Positions 12,969 to 25,043 of a stretch of DNA of 64,000 nt are shown here, piece by piece; the first letter of the stretch is position 1; every line of letters begins with the position of its first letter. Source of the DNA: Plantago elongata. Taxonomy: Eukaryota > Streptophyta > Magnoliopsida > Lamiales > Plantaginaceae. Made by a program: the position numbers and the translations under genes. The stretch lies in the NCBI GenBank assembly GCA_036897095.1, contig JAYMSP010000043.1, forward strand, positions 41,571 to 105,570. Direction: 5' to 3'. The notes beneath the pieces are model-generated. The model made no database searches, was not told the origin of the DNA, and saw only the letters and a program-made list of their open reading frames with translations.

Positions 12969-13220
12969 GGGGCTGATTGACATGCGACTTAAATGCCCTG
13001 ATTTAAATGCCTGAATAGTGATCGAAATTGTAGTGAGATTGTTAAAATTGTGTTTGATATAGAATTGTAATTGGATAGGGTATTATAGGTTTGTTATATA
13101 TGTAGAGAAAAATATTGCTACTGTAAAGTCATTTCGATCTTCGGTATTTAAATGCCATAACAAATACAAAATTTCCGAGTAACATCCAAACGGACATTTA
13201 GATGCTATTCCAACCGACCC
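12969..13220. mobile_element. Tourist/PIF-type MITE, ~252 bp
   Basis: The left end GGGGCTGATTGACATGCGAC and the right end, reverse-complemented, GGGTCGGTTGGAATAGCATC, match the MITE at 10,526. Its interior (GATTGTTAAAATTGTG then TAATTGGATAGGGTATTATA) is shared with a copy nested in the Harbinger element near 26,806-26,910. The flanking trinucleotides differ (TGA and GAA), so the target duplication has decayed. Confidence 0.6.
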
Positions 13221-13439
13221 GAAGCATTATTAGGGAGTATTTTAGTAGTAGTAGTTATAACAGGGGAATATTCTCGTAATTTTACATTCCTCGTTGAATC
13301 TATCACTTCCCGAGGTGGGGACTGCCCAATGCTCTCAACTGCTACTACCATAGCCGTGTAGCCTGTAGGATATGATAGGAGACATTTTATTGTCTTCAGC
13401 ATCACTCCCGGAATATTCTGCGGCTGATGTCTACCTCCC

Positions 13440-13650
13440 CAATTCATCTATCCTCTATACGGATATAAATTTTAATAAATAATTAAATAAAGTATAAGAG
13501 AAGATAATAAAATTGAAAAAATAAATAAAATAAAATAAATATTAATTAAAGTAGAAGAATTTTTTTTTCTATTTAATAGATAAGAAGATAAAGTTGAGAC
13601 GGATTGAAACGAAATACGGAAAGAATAAGTGAACGGAAGGAAGTATATGC
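13440..13650. mobile_element. Stowaway-like MITE remnant (right end)
   Basis: The stretch ends GAACGGAAGGAAGTATATG, which reverse-complemented is the familiar Stowaway-type terminus (ACTTCCTTCCGTTC). The subterminal words GAAACGAAATACG and AAAGAATAAG recur at 40,680-40,745. No matching left terminus is recognisable. Confidence 0.4.
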
Positions 13651-14196
13651 AAGACTACTTGATGAACTTAATTTTAAAATTGTATAACTTGTATTGGTAC
13701 CATTGTGTTTAAACTTTAAACTCATCAACATTACCTGCTTATGGTAATAATTATCAATTCATGTACATTTATCTCACTATTTAAAGTTTGATAGAGGAAA
13801 TCGAAAGTTAATTAATGCACAATATTTGATATTAAAGGAGGATTTGTGCATTAAGACAAGCTTTGTGCACCTAACGTCCTTCTAGGGCCTCTAGGCTACT
13901 CTACTCCAGATTGTATTTGTGGTGTATATATACATCCTCCATTTCGATAAGTTGGAATTAAGCTCGAACACTTTTAAGTTTTAACCTTGTCCCATTAATG
14001 ATTTTCAGTAGTTTACTATCTAATAATATTATATAACATAAGTTACTCATATCATATATCAGTAATTAATTCTTTTATAAGTAATACATATTTCACAATA
14101 CAAATTTGTTCAAAACTTTGTGATTCTAAAATCAAATATGGTTGTCGAAATAAATCAAATGTTATGTTTTTAAGAGACTTAGGGACTATTTACTAT

Positions 14197-14290
14197 TCTT
14201 TTTCTTTTTAAACTGGTTAAAGGGTGACTTGAACCCCAAACTTATTAGTTGAAGGTGAAATATCTTACTAATTGAGTTGTACTTTGTGGT
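14197..14290 (-). mobile_element. tRNA-like short retroposon (SINE-type), copy C
   Basis: On the minus strand the A-box-like ACAACTCAATTAGTAAGATA is followed by TTTGGGGTTCAAGTCACCC (B-box-like), then TTTAACCAGTTT and an A-rich tail (AAAAAGAAAAAGAATAG). Same architecture as the copies at 3,027 and 4,522. Confidence 0.55.
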
Positions 14291-15809
14291 TGGAGTATTT
14301 AATTAATCAATCCCATATCTTGCTGGACTATTTAATTAATCAATCCCATATCTTGCGCAGATCTATATATCTGTTTCTATTGTATGGTTGAGTATTTGAA
14401 TTTGATTTCCAATAGTAGTTCATATATGTAGTAATTCATGGTCCATTGTTCTCGAATGACATGCACAAACTTGGTCCCTAAACACACATGGATCCAGTTT
14501 CTTTTCCATCGACCTAAGGTAATACCAAAATACAAGTCTGCAACAAAGGTTGAGTAGCCACAAAGTTGGACTTAAAGAACCAAGGTGTGTTACACTACAA
14601 CATAAACATGGCAAATTAAATCAAGTGGCACATGAGATAATCCACTAGAATCTACCTCATTAGTCCAGCCTGATATTCTTTATTTAACATTTAATTTTAT
14701 ATATTAATTATCATTTTTCATGTTTCTTTAAGATCGATCGGTCTCAAGTCACAAAAAGAATTGCAGTGGACAGAATACGGATCAATTACTAATTTGAATC
14801 GAACACATGAAGCATCAAGTGCTTTTTGTATAAAATCTGGTTTTCCTTGAAAAGGAAATCGCGTAGCATCCTATCATAAGCGGTAATTAAAGAGGGCATA
14901 CCCTATATTTGTTTGGTGGTCATAACAACATAATTGTTGAAGTTGACATGTGCAATAATTATTTTGGCACTACACAAATAGTAGGCTTCTTGCTGAAAAC
15001 TTTCGAAATTCACATTATCACATTGGTGCTTATATGTTTGGGATGTTGCTTTTCAATTTAACCATAAGATTTATCCTCATCATTCACCATTCTCCTTTTC
15101 TTTTTCAATTTCGTATTGAAATAGTACAATCATTACACCCTTAAAAAATCATTAATTCATATATTACTCACTTATATTGATTTTAAAAAACGCGTAACTG
15201 ATCTATTCAATTGGACACTCACAATTTAAATTTCACTTGGCATACAAGTATCTGAAACACTTAATATGGGCATGTATACCTTATCTAGGTGAAGTGTTCA
15301 CAAGTAGCACAAGTTCTTATGCTCTCGAAACACTTCATAAGGACATTTTAAAGAAAGTGTTTTGTAAGATCATGAGATCATTGATACCTATCAACCTTCA
15401 AGTTATATGATAAACTAACCTTAATCTAGATTAACTTATCGACAAAGTGACTTAGCAATACCGAGGAAAGAGAATAAACAACGGTTTATTTTAATTAGAA
15501 AAGTTAGAAAGAAGTATGTTTGGATTTGGTTAGAGATTGTCTTTTGAAACTTGGAAAGTGATAGTTGCCTGACGGTTGTATTCTCTGGTCCGTTTAACAG
15601 AAGTATCTGAAAATTTAGTTGATACTTAAAAATTAATTAATAATTGTAAAGTTATTTAATAGCTTGACACATAATTTTATTTTCAATAAACTAACTTAGT
15701 TAACTTCTCAAAACAATTAACTTTTCAGCTAGCTTGTTTAAAAATATTAAGTATTCATATAACAAGATTTTTATTAAAAAAAATTTCATTAAACTGTAAA
15801 GCTAGTTGA
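14291..15809. other. intergenic DNA, no gene seen
   Basis: A short direct duplication of TTTAATTAATCAATCCCATA lies at about 14,298-14,355. No splice-supported coding sequence or recognisable transposon coding region occurs here. Confidence 0.55.
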
Positions 15810-15849
15810 GAAGTTAGGTTGTGTCCAATTCAACTTGAGAAGTCAGGTT

Positions 15850-16151
15850 GTGTTATATTCAACTGAAAATCACTTCAGTCCAGTTCAGTCTAGTTCAGTT
15901 CAATCCAGTTCGGTTTAGTTATAATTTATACCTTATTTCAGTTCAATTCAATTCAGTTCAGTAAATCTCAGTTGAAGAGAACACTCCTTAGTGGTAAACA
16001 GGGCCTTAACTGAGACTGTGTTCTCTTCAACTGAGATTGACTTTACTGAACTGAACTGGACTGAACTAAAGTAAGGTATAAATTATAACTAAGCCGAACT
16101 GAACTGAATTGGACTGAAGTGAAGTGAAGTGATTTTCAGTTGAATAAACAC
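15850..16151. repeat. large inverted repeat: two CAACTGA-type MITEs head to head
   Basis: Two ~135 bp units (15,850-15,984 and 16,018-16,151) face each other across a 33-base spacer. Each unit is bounded by GTGTT..TTCAACTGA at one end and TCAGTTGAA..AACAC at the other. The arms match closely over nearly their whole length (shared TTCAACTGAAAATCACTT, TTAGTTATAATTTATACC), so the locus would fold into a long hairpin. Partial relatives lie at 9,590-9,745 and 40,046-40,147. Confidence 0.8.
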
Positions 16152-16159
16152 CAAACCTA

Positions 16160-17750
16160 ATTTGTATTTTAATTACACCATGATCCTACATTCATGAGTA
16201 ATTTCATGATAATTATCTTTATAGGGGGATTCGAGTCACTTTTATCGGTTGAAAAAAAAAATCCTCATATCATTATATAATACAGGTTACATGCAATGCT
16301 TTGTAAGCATTTAAAACCAGAAAATTGATAGTGTTTATTTGTTAAGTTCTTGTAAAGATAGTGATTTTTCTCACATATGAACAAATATGAGTACCACTTT
16401 ATTAAAATGTTTGTTACGCTCATATAATTATACTGCGGTTTTATAGTATTTAGTAAAAGAATGTGTTTATTAGTGATATCTCATTCAAACTGAGATATCA
16501 AGAATTAAACAAGTGTGTAGATTGATTGTGACTAATGATTGATAAGTTCATGTCAATTTTGAAGTTCCAGTGTTGAAAGTTGAGACGTTAGTTGAAATTG
16601 GAAGCTTAGGATTTTGTCTTAATGTATAGAAGGAAAGAGACTAGCAACTAGCCATGCTCATGCTCCAAGAGATCTGAGAATTGCTACTTATATAACACGT
16701 GACTCATTATAGAAACAAGAATAAGTGATCAACTTCTCAATTGTTAGGTTTATATCTGTATTGTGAAACCTTCAACTTTATGTATCGATTTGAAGGTTGT
16801 TGTAAAATATAATAGATGTAGTGAACTGGTACTGGAATAAAATATACATTACAATGTTCTCTAATATTCTAAATGTATTACATGCAAAATTTATCGTTTT
16901 ATTCTTCCATCTCGTAAAACGAGATATTGAACATCACCCTCCTCTCAATTTTAAGAAAGCTATGCTAAAAATGAGAGTGGTCTAGTCGTATTTTTCACAT
17001 TTTATTCTTTAAATTTTTTAACATAACATCTCATTTCATTATTAACTTCCTCAGTTTTGGACTTTTGGATGGTGTTTCTAAGACTATTATATGAAACAAT
17101 ATAGTTTTAAATTGAGAAAATGGGATATATCCTTTTGGGCTGAAAATCTTGTAAAAGGATTATCGTGATCGTAAGCAATAAAGATAGAAATAGAATCAAG
17201 GATCATTATCAACATAATAAATGCAATTAACATAAATACGGAAAATCTTTGTTCCCTTGAAGCTTTTTCTGCTTTTCTGGTACAGACAAAACAAGCCCGT
17301 CTTGTTCCCTTCACTTTCCGACCAATCACCTCTTTCTCACTATATTGCAAAATACCCCCACCTTTATTTGCTTTCTTCACTTGTTCGTTTCTATAAAAAA
17401 TTGGACACCCAAACATCCATTTTTCGTCTATAATTGACTTCATCAAACCAGTGTGCCACTTTAAAGACTTTCTGATAATAAAATAAAACGTACTGTCAAT
17501 TTGTCAAAAATTGGTGAAAAATAAATTAGTTATTACAGTTAAAATAAAGGAGATTATATTCAATTATTTCTCAGGTGTTGATTAAAAACTTACAAAAGAT
17601 ATAATTGATGATCTCTGGTGGTAATTAATTACGGAAATATAAATAATATACATGTAATTTATGACAATATAATAAATTCTTATCCAGGGGTATAACTGCA
17701 ATTAACTCCAGTATATACGTACATACACAGTATGTTTTTGTATCTATACA
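16160..17750. other. intergenic DNA upstream of the bHLH gene
   Basis: AT-rich sequence. The longest ORF (119 codons on the minus strand, 17,087-17,446) has no recognisable domain, and I do not call it a gene. The part next to 17,750 probably contains the bHLH promoter. Confidence 0.5.
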
Positions 17751-17758
17751 TGAAATCC

Positions 17759-17775
17759 ACTTTATAATAAATAGT
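17759..17775 (+). promoter_or_regulatory. candidate TATA box of the bHLH gene
   Basis: TTTATAATAAATAG lies about 30 bases before a pyrimidine-rich, leader-like sequence (CCCTCTCACTGTG). This would start a 5' leader of about 525 bases before the ATG at 18,326. No transcript data support the start. Confidence 0.35.
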
Positions 17776-17861
17776 ACAATACAACAACTATTCCCTCTCA
17801 CTGTGTGTGTCTTGTGCTATTCTATCTCTTGTCTTTCTCTCACCTGACCTGACTCATCAGT

Positions 17862-17924
17862 ATGTATATTAGTACTATTATTACAGAATTCTATTTGTGT
17901 GAAACTATGATGACTTCTTTTTGA
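17862..17924 (+). other. upstream ORF in the bHLH leader (20 codons)
   Basis: An ATG at 17,862 opens a 20-codon frame ending TGA at 17,922-17,924, inside the predicted 5' leader and out of contact with the main start at 18,326. A second, 6-codon uORF starts at 18,166. LHW-clade genes in Arabidopsis include a locus annotated with a conserved-peptide uORF (bHLH155), so translational control is plausible. I cannot tell from this sequence whether the peptide is conserved. Confidence 0.35.
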
Positions 17925-18325
17925 GCCTTTTCTCCATAGCTACTTAATTCAGTTTTTCAGACCAGTTGCCTTGCTACTGGCAGCATATAATAAGAAGAAA
18001 CCAAACCTGCTTCCTTTCACAGCCATTCATTCTTTTTCCCAAAACAACACAAACTAGACTCTCTCTGTGTGTGTTTCTTGCTTTAACTTGAACAAAGCCA
18101 AAAACACTTTCTCTCCCACCAAAGTTTGCTGTTTTCTTGCTCCTTTTTCTGTCAAAGATTGCATCATGTTTTGTTGTGTTTCTTGATTCACATTCCTAGC
18201 TCTCACTTTTGTGTTTTTTTGTGTGTGTGTGTTCTCATTCACAAGTCACAAGTTTGTTCTTGTTCTTGGCAGTAATAAAAAAGCAAACTTGTTGTATTTG
18301 TTTTTTTCTTGCATATACTATAACT

Positions 18326-21300
18326 ATGTGTACTAGAGACTCCTCCATGGTTATAAAGGAAACTCTCAAGAATCTATGTCACAGTGATGATGGATGGTGT
18401 TATGCCATTTTATGGGGTTTTCACCAAACAAATCCTTTGTAAGCTCTCTTTTTCTATCATTTTCTTTCTTTGTATTGATTTCTAAATCTTTTTTTTCCAC
18501 CACAATAGATTTTACTGTTTGTCTGTGTTGTTAACCTGTTAATCTGTTAGTTTCCTTTCAATGTTTGAACATTTATGGATAATAGAGCAATGTCACACCT
18601 CTGATTCTTCTGTTCATTTTTGTACATGCCAAATTGCAAAAGCATTAGTACTATTTTTCTTGCTATTAATAATCTTACCTTTTGATATGTGGAGTAAATA
18701 AAAAGCTTTCTTATGTTAGATCATTTCTTCAAAAAAGGTGTCTTCTACTAATGCTAGCTCCCCCTTTTGTTGTTGAACATTATGTTGTTTTCTCATTGTA
18801 AAGTCAATTTTTTTGAGTCCTTTTAGAATTTCCTGTGGATATATAGTTAAATTTAAATTCTATTATTCATCATTTAGCTAAAAAATTTTGTGTGTTTCTG
18901 TTAATTGGTTGGTATATACTAATAAACTTGTAAACCATTAAAACTGTTTAGCTAATTTTTGCAATTGGATTTTTTGCACATGACAGATTGTTGACATTAG
19001 AGGATGCCTACTTTGAAGAAAATATGGTAGCTTTGATGGATAATGTGATGCTGCAAGTGCATTTCCTAGGAGAAGGGTAAGCTAGACTCTATTTATTTCA
19101 TTGGCATTTCAATTAAGAAAGTCAAGTATACATGAACCTCGTTTACTCATCTAAGTCCTCACAGTACTAAGATTTTCTATTGATCTTTTGATGTTACAGC
19201 CTAGTCGGGCAAGTTGCATTTACGAAGAGCAACAAATGGATGTTTTTGGATTCGCATCACGGAAGGAAACATTCTTTAGGTTCATTGGAAAGCTTTCATG
19301 TTTTACAGGTACATAATCTTGCATAGGTTCCAAACTCTCTTAGTTTGTAGTCTATAAAATCCGTGGTTCTATGGAAATTAACAAGCCTGTTACCTCTGAT
19401 CTTTTCTGATTTCAACACTGATCTATGTCATTCTACAGGATGATTCCGAAAGCTTTCGCCAATTTTCCATGGGGATAAAGGTGCGGATGTGTTTCCTTTA
19501 GTTAAAGTGTATAACTCAAGTTTAACCTTCTGTCATTTCTATCAATTTAAGCTAATATGGTGATTGAACTAATTGGTTTTGCAGACTATTGCTCTTATAT
19601 CTGTAGAACAATGGGGTGTTGTTCAACTTGGATCCACTCAAAAGGTCTGTGCTGATCATTTCAAACATAAGTCGATTGCATTAAACACATTTGGCCTACA
19701 CATGTAATGCTAACAAGATACATGGGCTATTTCTGCAGGTTGCCCAAGGAAAAGATTTTGCCGAAGAAGTAAACGAACTTTTCAGAGGAATCTATAAAGG
19801 TCATGTCATTGAATTCTCCGAAAATGCAGATTCATCCTCAAAGCAATTCCTGGATTCAAGTACACTGAAAATGTCTGGTTCAGTCAATGAGAGTTTTCCA
19901 TATAGTGCAGAGTTTGAAGACTTATTGGTAACAGATCAAGCTTTAAATGTTCCATCTCAATCACTTGCTTCTGCCCTGGACCATCAGAACATAGCCTCGC
20001 TGTTTACGCCATCTTTCCTGACCGAGGATAATATTCAAGTTGGCAGCAAGCCAACTGATTCGGAACCTGGCAATTTGTTTGGTGATTGTTCAATGCTGGT
20101 TTCATCATGGCCTTACTCAGAATCTGCATGGAACGAATATTTGCCATTCGCTGAATGCACCAAGGACATGTCGAATTCTCAGAATTCCACCTCATTAAGT
20201 TTGGATGATTTGTTACATGGAATTAGTTTCCCTGAGGATCTGTCCACGCGCTGCGTTGCCAATGACTACTCTCAGTGTTTTTCACCTCTGCTAGGTAATG
20301 AGCTATCACATGCCGACAGAGTTCCTCCACTGTCCAATTTCGGTGGACATAACTCTCCCAGCAACATCTTTGAAAATGTTCCAACTAGTTCAATACAAAG
20401 TTCTGTTACGTATGTGTTGAAATCTAGCCGTGGAGATAAATGCTCAGACACAAGTGCCACTGACCATCAATTTGATGGTTTTGCTGGATGCAAAATGGTA
20501 CAGGGTCGAAATGAAACTCTAGGTCATGTCACGGGTGATGATGTCCGAAATTTTAGCAGTGGTAGCTCCGAGTGCATATCCGGAGAGTACGAGAAATCCA
20601 GAGCCAGGCCATCAAACAGCCTATTCTCCCAATTAGGCCTTGACCAGATATTAAACGGTATGGCTGGTAGCTCTTATTCTCCCAAAAGAAGAAAAATTGA
20701 AGGCTGTTCGTACAGCCAAAGCCAAGGGAAAGCTGAAGGACTGTCTAATTTAGACGAACAGGTGAAATCAGTGATTACTGCATGTCAGTCTGATAGAACA
20801 AGTACCATTGAGCTCAACAACTGTGAAGGCTTTTCGAGGCAAACGAGTTTTTATGGTGGTGATAGCTGCAGCATTAGTAATTCACCTATGAGGCAAGTGG
20901 AACCTTCCAAGAAGAAGAAGGCTAGACCGGGTACAAAACCGAGGCCAAAAGATCGACAGATGATCCAAGACCGCCTTGCAGAGTTGAGAGAGCTAATTCC
21001 TAATGGTGAGAAGGTAAGTGAAAATTTACGTTGCTTTCTTGGAATGCTTTAAATTTCTAATGTCAGCAGTATCTTGACATTGTCATCACCTGATGTAACA
21101 GATGAGCATTGATCGATTGTTGGAACGTACCATTAGACACCTGAATTACATGCAGGGTGTCAAAAAGCATGCTGAAAGTGTGAACAGCATCAATTTGCAA
21201 AAGGTATAAACGCTATCTTGACATTTACACAGAGTCATATGTTCGGTGTTGAAACTTGTTGGAATTTCTCACATTAACTAACTCAATTGTGTTGGTTAAC

Positions 21301-22011
21301 AGGTTGAGAGAAAGGAAAAGGACCTATCCAGCAAAGGAGCTACTTGGGCATGTGAACTTGGTGATCAATCTATGATTTGTCCATTGATTATTGAAGACCT
21401 CAGCACCCCTGGTCAAATGCTTATTGAGGTTAGTATAAACGGCTTACATAACGTGTACACTCAGATTTATTTTTTTTTTGCTATTTCTAACTGATCAGGA
21501 ATAAAAGCCTATCGATTTATTAGAATCAATTCCAACTATCTTTTTGCCTTTAAATGCAGATCCTTTGTGAAGAACACAGTTTCTTTTTGGAAATTGCTGA
21601 TATAATACGAAGTTTTGGCTTAACAATCCTGAAGGGAGTTATGGATGATGATAAAACAAACATATGGGCACGCTACGTAGTAGAGCCTGAGGTAAACATG
21701 CGAATACTTGAGCAAAAACAACGGATAAAACTTGTACATTTTCATTACTGTGACATTGATGCTTCCACACATATATGTTGATGGAATTCGTGAATTTTTT
21801 GCAGGGAAATCGGCATGTTAGCCGCCATGAAATCTTCTCCTCCCTCATACAGCTTTTGCAAATGACTGGACAAAGCTCAGGCGATACAAATGATTGTTCC
21901 AAGAATGTAATAAACTCAGGATCAACGCCATCTTTATTCAACAATTGTGAACCTGGTGTTCTGTTTCCTGGGAATTTGACTGATGCTGTTCAGTGTGGAA
22001 GCTTGTTATGA
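18326..22011 (+). CDS. LHW-clade atypical bHLH transcription factor
   Basis: Ten coding exons: 18326-18438, 18987-19076, 19200-19308, 19439-19480, 19585-19644, 19739-21013, 21102-21203, 21303-21428, 21560-21691 and 21805-22011. They total 2,256 nt and give 751 residues, all joined at GT-AG introns. The N-terminal ~180 residues form the MYC/LHW-type regulatory domain (ETLKNLCHSDDGWCYAILW, then GEGLVGQVAF and WGVVQLGSTQKVAQGKDFAEE). A serine-rich middle is encoded by one 1,275-nt exon. The bHLH lies at about residues 540-590 (RPKDRQMIQDRLAELRELIP, SIDRLLERTIRHLNYMQGVK). An ACT-like region follows (EDLSTPGQMLIE onward). LHW and its LHL relatives (including EMB1444 and bHLH155) dimerise with TMO5-type bHLH proteins to drive vascular cell divisions. 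Which paralogue this is remains open. ATG 18,326 is the first in-frame start; a second Met lies seven codons later. Confidence 0.93.
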
Positions 22012-22478
22012 CACCACAGAAAAAAACATAACAGTAGTTTTAGGCTAGCCTAACTTCTGCTACATTTATGATTAGTTGTGGCTTCTTAATTTTTATCTAG
22101 TAGTTTTGTGTGTGTGTGTGCAATTGTGTATAATACCTGATGATTCTGTATTCAAAGATCAAGAACAATGATTCTGAGGAAGCATTGTTCTGATTATTTC
22201 TATTAAAGAGGGGAATTTGAAACACTTTCTCACAAACAATTTTGCATGATCCGTATACTAGCACAACAAAATATTGAAAATCGTCAACAGGAATATAAAC
22301 CCTAATTTTGTACTACAACCATTCTTGTTCCCATCAAATTTTCGAGCATATTCTCTTTGTGCGGTAAAGTTGGAACTTCTTGTAGATCTCTTTGCTACAT
22401 AAGTAGAAGCTAGCGAAATTATTTACCAAAGTATTTTTTATATCCATTCATCTTTATAAAGATGGAAACTCACAATAA
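22012..22478. other. 3' flank of the bHLH gene
   Basis: Probable 3' UTR with a (TG)n run near 22,106, followed by unique AT-rich sequence up to the TAA that marks the insertion site of the Harbinger element (22,476-22,478). Confidence 0.5.
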
Positions 22479-22749
22479 GGGACTGATTGGTTTGCGGAAC
22501 TGTTTTGTATTCCGGTCGTTAACCGCACTTGTTTCGTTGATTTGTTTGCGGCATTTCATTTTAAATGCGCTTCTTTCGGCCCGTGGGCTTCCGCGAATCG
22601 GTATTTACAAACGCGCGTCACAACACGCCTTTTTCCGCGTTTGAAAATGTTAACCTTGAGTAGGCATTTGGTAATGGCGCCTTCTTCCACTTTTCGCTGG
22701 CTTCGGTATTATACTGCTTATACCCCTGAAAATGAAACCCTAGTGACCC

Positions 22750-22765
22750 CATATAAAATGTTGTC
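22750..22765 (+). promoter_or_regulatory. candidate TATA region of the Harbinger element
   Basis: CCCCATATAAAATG lies 270 bases inside the left end and is followed by pyrimidine-rich, leader-like sequence and likely leader introns before the transposase remnant. Suggested by position and sequence only. Confidence 0.35.
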
Positions 22766-23468
22766 GCCTCCATTTTGTGAGATGGTGTGTTCGTCTGTTC
22801 TTCTTTGAGCTACTTCGGCGATTTTAGAGAAAAATTCTTGGTGAGCTATCATTCTTCGATTTTCTACTTATTTGTTGCTGAAACCCTCTTATCTTCTCTT
22901 TCTAATCATTTATGTCTTTCATTTTTTTTCATCTGCGTTGTCGAAGAAGTGTGTGGTCAGGAGATTTTGAGCTTCTAGCTGTGAGTTTTTGAGCGGGAGC
23001 TGAAGGTGAGTAATGTTGCCGTGTTTCTTTATAAATGGGCTGCATTTATAATTGAGAACTTTTGGTGTTTATAAAGGTCATTTATTGCAGATTTGGTATT
23101 AATTGTGAGTGCATTAATTGCCAGGGTTAATATGTGTTTTTCTGAAAACTGTTTTTGGGTTTTTCTTGTTAAGATTTGATGTTTATTATGATGTATGTAG
23201 CCGACTTCTCTCGCTTTTCTTGATGTGAACTAGTTGTAGATGGTAATGCTACCTCATATATGTAATTGGAGTGGGTCAGTATATGATTTTTGTTGCCTTA
23301 TTTTTATTTATTTTTTGATAGATATAATCATGTTATAAATGTCCAACGTCAACATCTCATAAGGCTTATAATGGTCCTGTCTATGGGAATGATGCTTGCT
23401 ATGTACTATTATAACATGCGTCTCAAACCAAGGAATGTACGTAAGCGAAGGGCTTTGGTCGTTATCGT

Positions 23469-24666
23469 ATGATACCAAAAGTCAAGAGGGCAAAGGCTTA
23501 TTTGAGCAGACTTACCTTGCTAACTGATTCAAACTATAATAACTCACTTAGGATGAATATGGTGAGTTTCAAGCATTTTGTGTGCTATATGGAGAGGTTA
23601 GGGGGGTTAACATCTAGTAAATATGTCCCTCATGAGGAGAAAGTGGCCATCTTTTTTAAAACTGTTGGGCACCATTCAAAACAAAAGGACTTGATGCTCT
23701 AGTTGAAACGTTCGGGTCACACCCTCAGTATTTACTTCAATGAGGTTCTCAAGTCTGTCTTGAGACTTCATCCTATTTTACTAAAGAAGCCTGTTCCAAT
23801 ACCCCACAACTTGTGAAGAGGAACCATGGTGTCATTTTAAGGTGAGCTACTAGTGATGATGTTTTGAATTCAAGTTGTTTCCCTTGATGTTCAATTCACT
23901 GACTCTTTTGAGGTGTTTCCTTTTTGTAGGGTTGCCTAGGTGCACCGGATGGTACTTACATTAGTGTTCAAACCCCAGCAAAAGGGTCCGCCATGTATCG
24001 AAAGTGGAAGGGATTCATATATGTTAATGCCTTTGGTGTCTGTGACAAGGATATGAAGTTCATATATGATCTTACTGGTTGGGAAGGGTCTACCAATGAT
24101 TCCCGGATTTTTTCGTGATTCGTTGAGCCGTAAGAATGGATTTGTTGTCCCTAAAGGTATCTTTTCAATCATTGCATTACAATGCAATATTGAAATTGAT
24201 AAAATATGTCACAACCCCTATGATGTATTCTAATACCTTGGCTGCTTGTTATGTTAAGGGAACTACTACTTAGCTGCTTATATGAATTCTCATGGGTTCT
24301 TACCTCCATTTCGAAAGACGAGGTATCACCTACAAGAGTGGGCTGAGGAAAACAGGAAACTACAAAATTCCAAGGAGTACTTCAACCTTAAACATTCCTC
24401 TGCTAGGAATGTTATTGAGAGAGCATTTGGTCTCTTGAAGAAGCGTTGGGGTATTCTATCCATTGGATACTCAAAATGATATCATATTGGCTTGCTGTCT
24501 GGTACATAATTTCCTAAGAGAAGTTGATGTTGAGTATCTCTTGGAAGATGAGGAGCTGACTGAGGAAGAAATATACTGTGAGCAGGCGTGGAATGGTGGC
24601 AATCACGTCTGGAATGAGGATGAAGATGATGAGCCAATTGGTAGCTTGTTTGAGTGTCCTCAATGA
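23469..24666 (+). pseudogene. HARBI1-like DDE transposase, degenerate
   Basis: The order of conserved blocks is that of plant Harbinger transposases: an N-terminal helix region (FKHFVCYMERLGGLTSSKYV, EEKVAIFFKTVGHH), the first catalytic Asp region (CLGAPDGTYISVQTP), MYRKWKGFIYVNAFGVCD, the second Asp (GSTNDSRIF), GFLPPFRKTRYHLQEW, and the catalytic Glu (RNVIERAFGLLKKRWG), followed by CCLVHNFLR. Two introns are visible (23842-23929 and 24157-24258). Lesions: an in-frame TAG near 23,700, frame loss and stops before the first intron (about 23,800-23,841), a one-base frameshift at about 24,110, and a frameshift or deletion at about 24,460. The three catalytic acidic residues survive. The start was not determined. 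Confidence 0.88.
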
Positions 24667-25043
24667 AAGCAATTTCATCGTGATCTTGCCAAGAGCATGT
24701 GTTTTCAGTGGAGGAAGAGGGCTTTTGTGTTGTAGGAAGAGAGTTGTGATATGTTAAACATCATGAATAGTCTGTAATGGTTGTGAATGGTGCATTGTGT
24801 TGTTTTTGTTGGCTTGTTTGAGTGGTTTCTGAGACATAATTTATTTTTGGAAATGGCAAATAACTGATGTGGCTGATTTATGTTAATTAGTCCTCTTTGT
24901 TTGTCCTTGTGTTTGCAAATGTGTCATGGTTTTGTGCCTTGGTTGCAAATATATTCTAATGCATTGATTGGTTGTTTCTTTTTGCAAATGTTTTGTTGTA
25001 GTGTTTTGTTTGTTTAACTAAAGTTTACTTGGATGCTTGCCAG

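Noticed and set aside
13205-13447. 80-codon minus-strand ORF
   Set aside because: It overlaps a MITE right end, shows no recognised motif and has no supporting exon structure.
17087-17446. 119-codon minus-strand ORF with a hydrophobic segment
   Set aside because: No recognisable family, no splice or promoter support, and AT-rich codon pattern like the surrounding non-coding DNA.
18209-18325. N-terminal extension of the bHLH protein upstream of ATG 18,326
   Set aside because: The frame is open but has no ATG, and the sequence is a (TG)n and poly-T leader encoding Cys/Phe/Val-rich residues unlike the family N-terminus.
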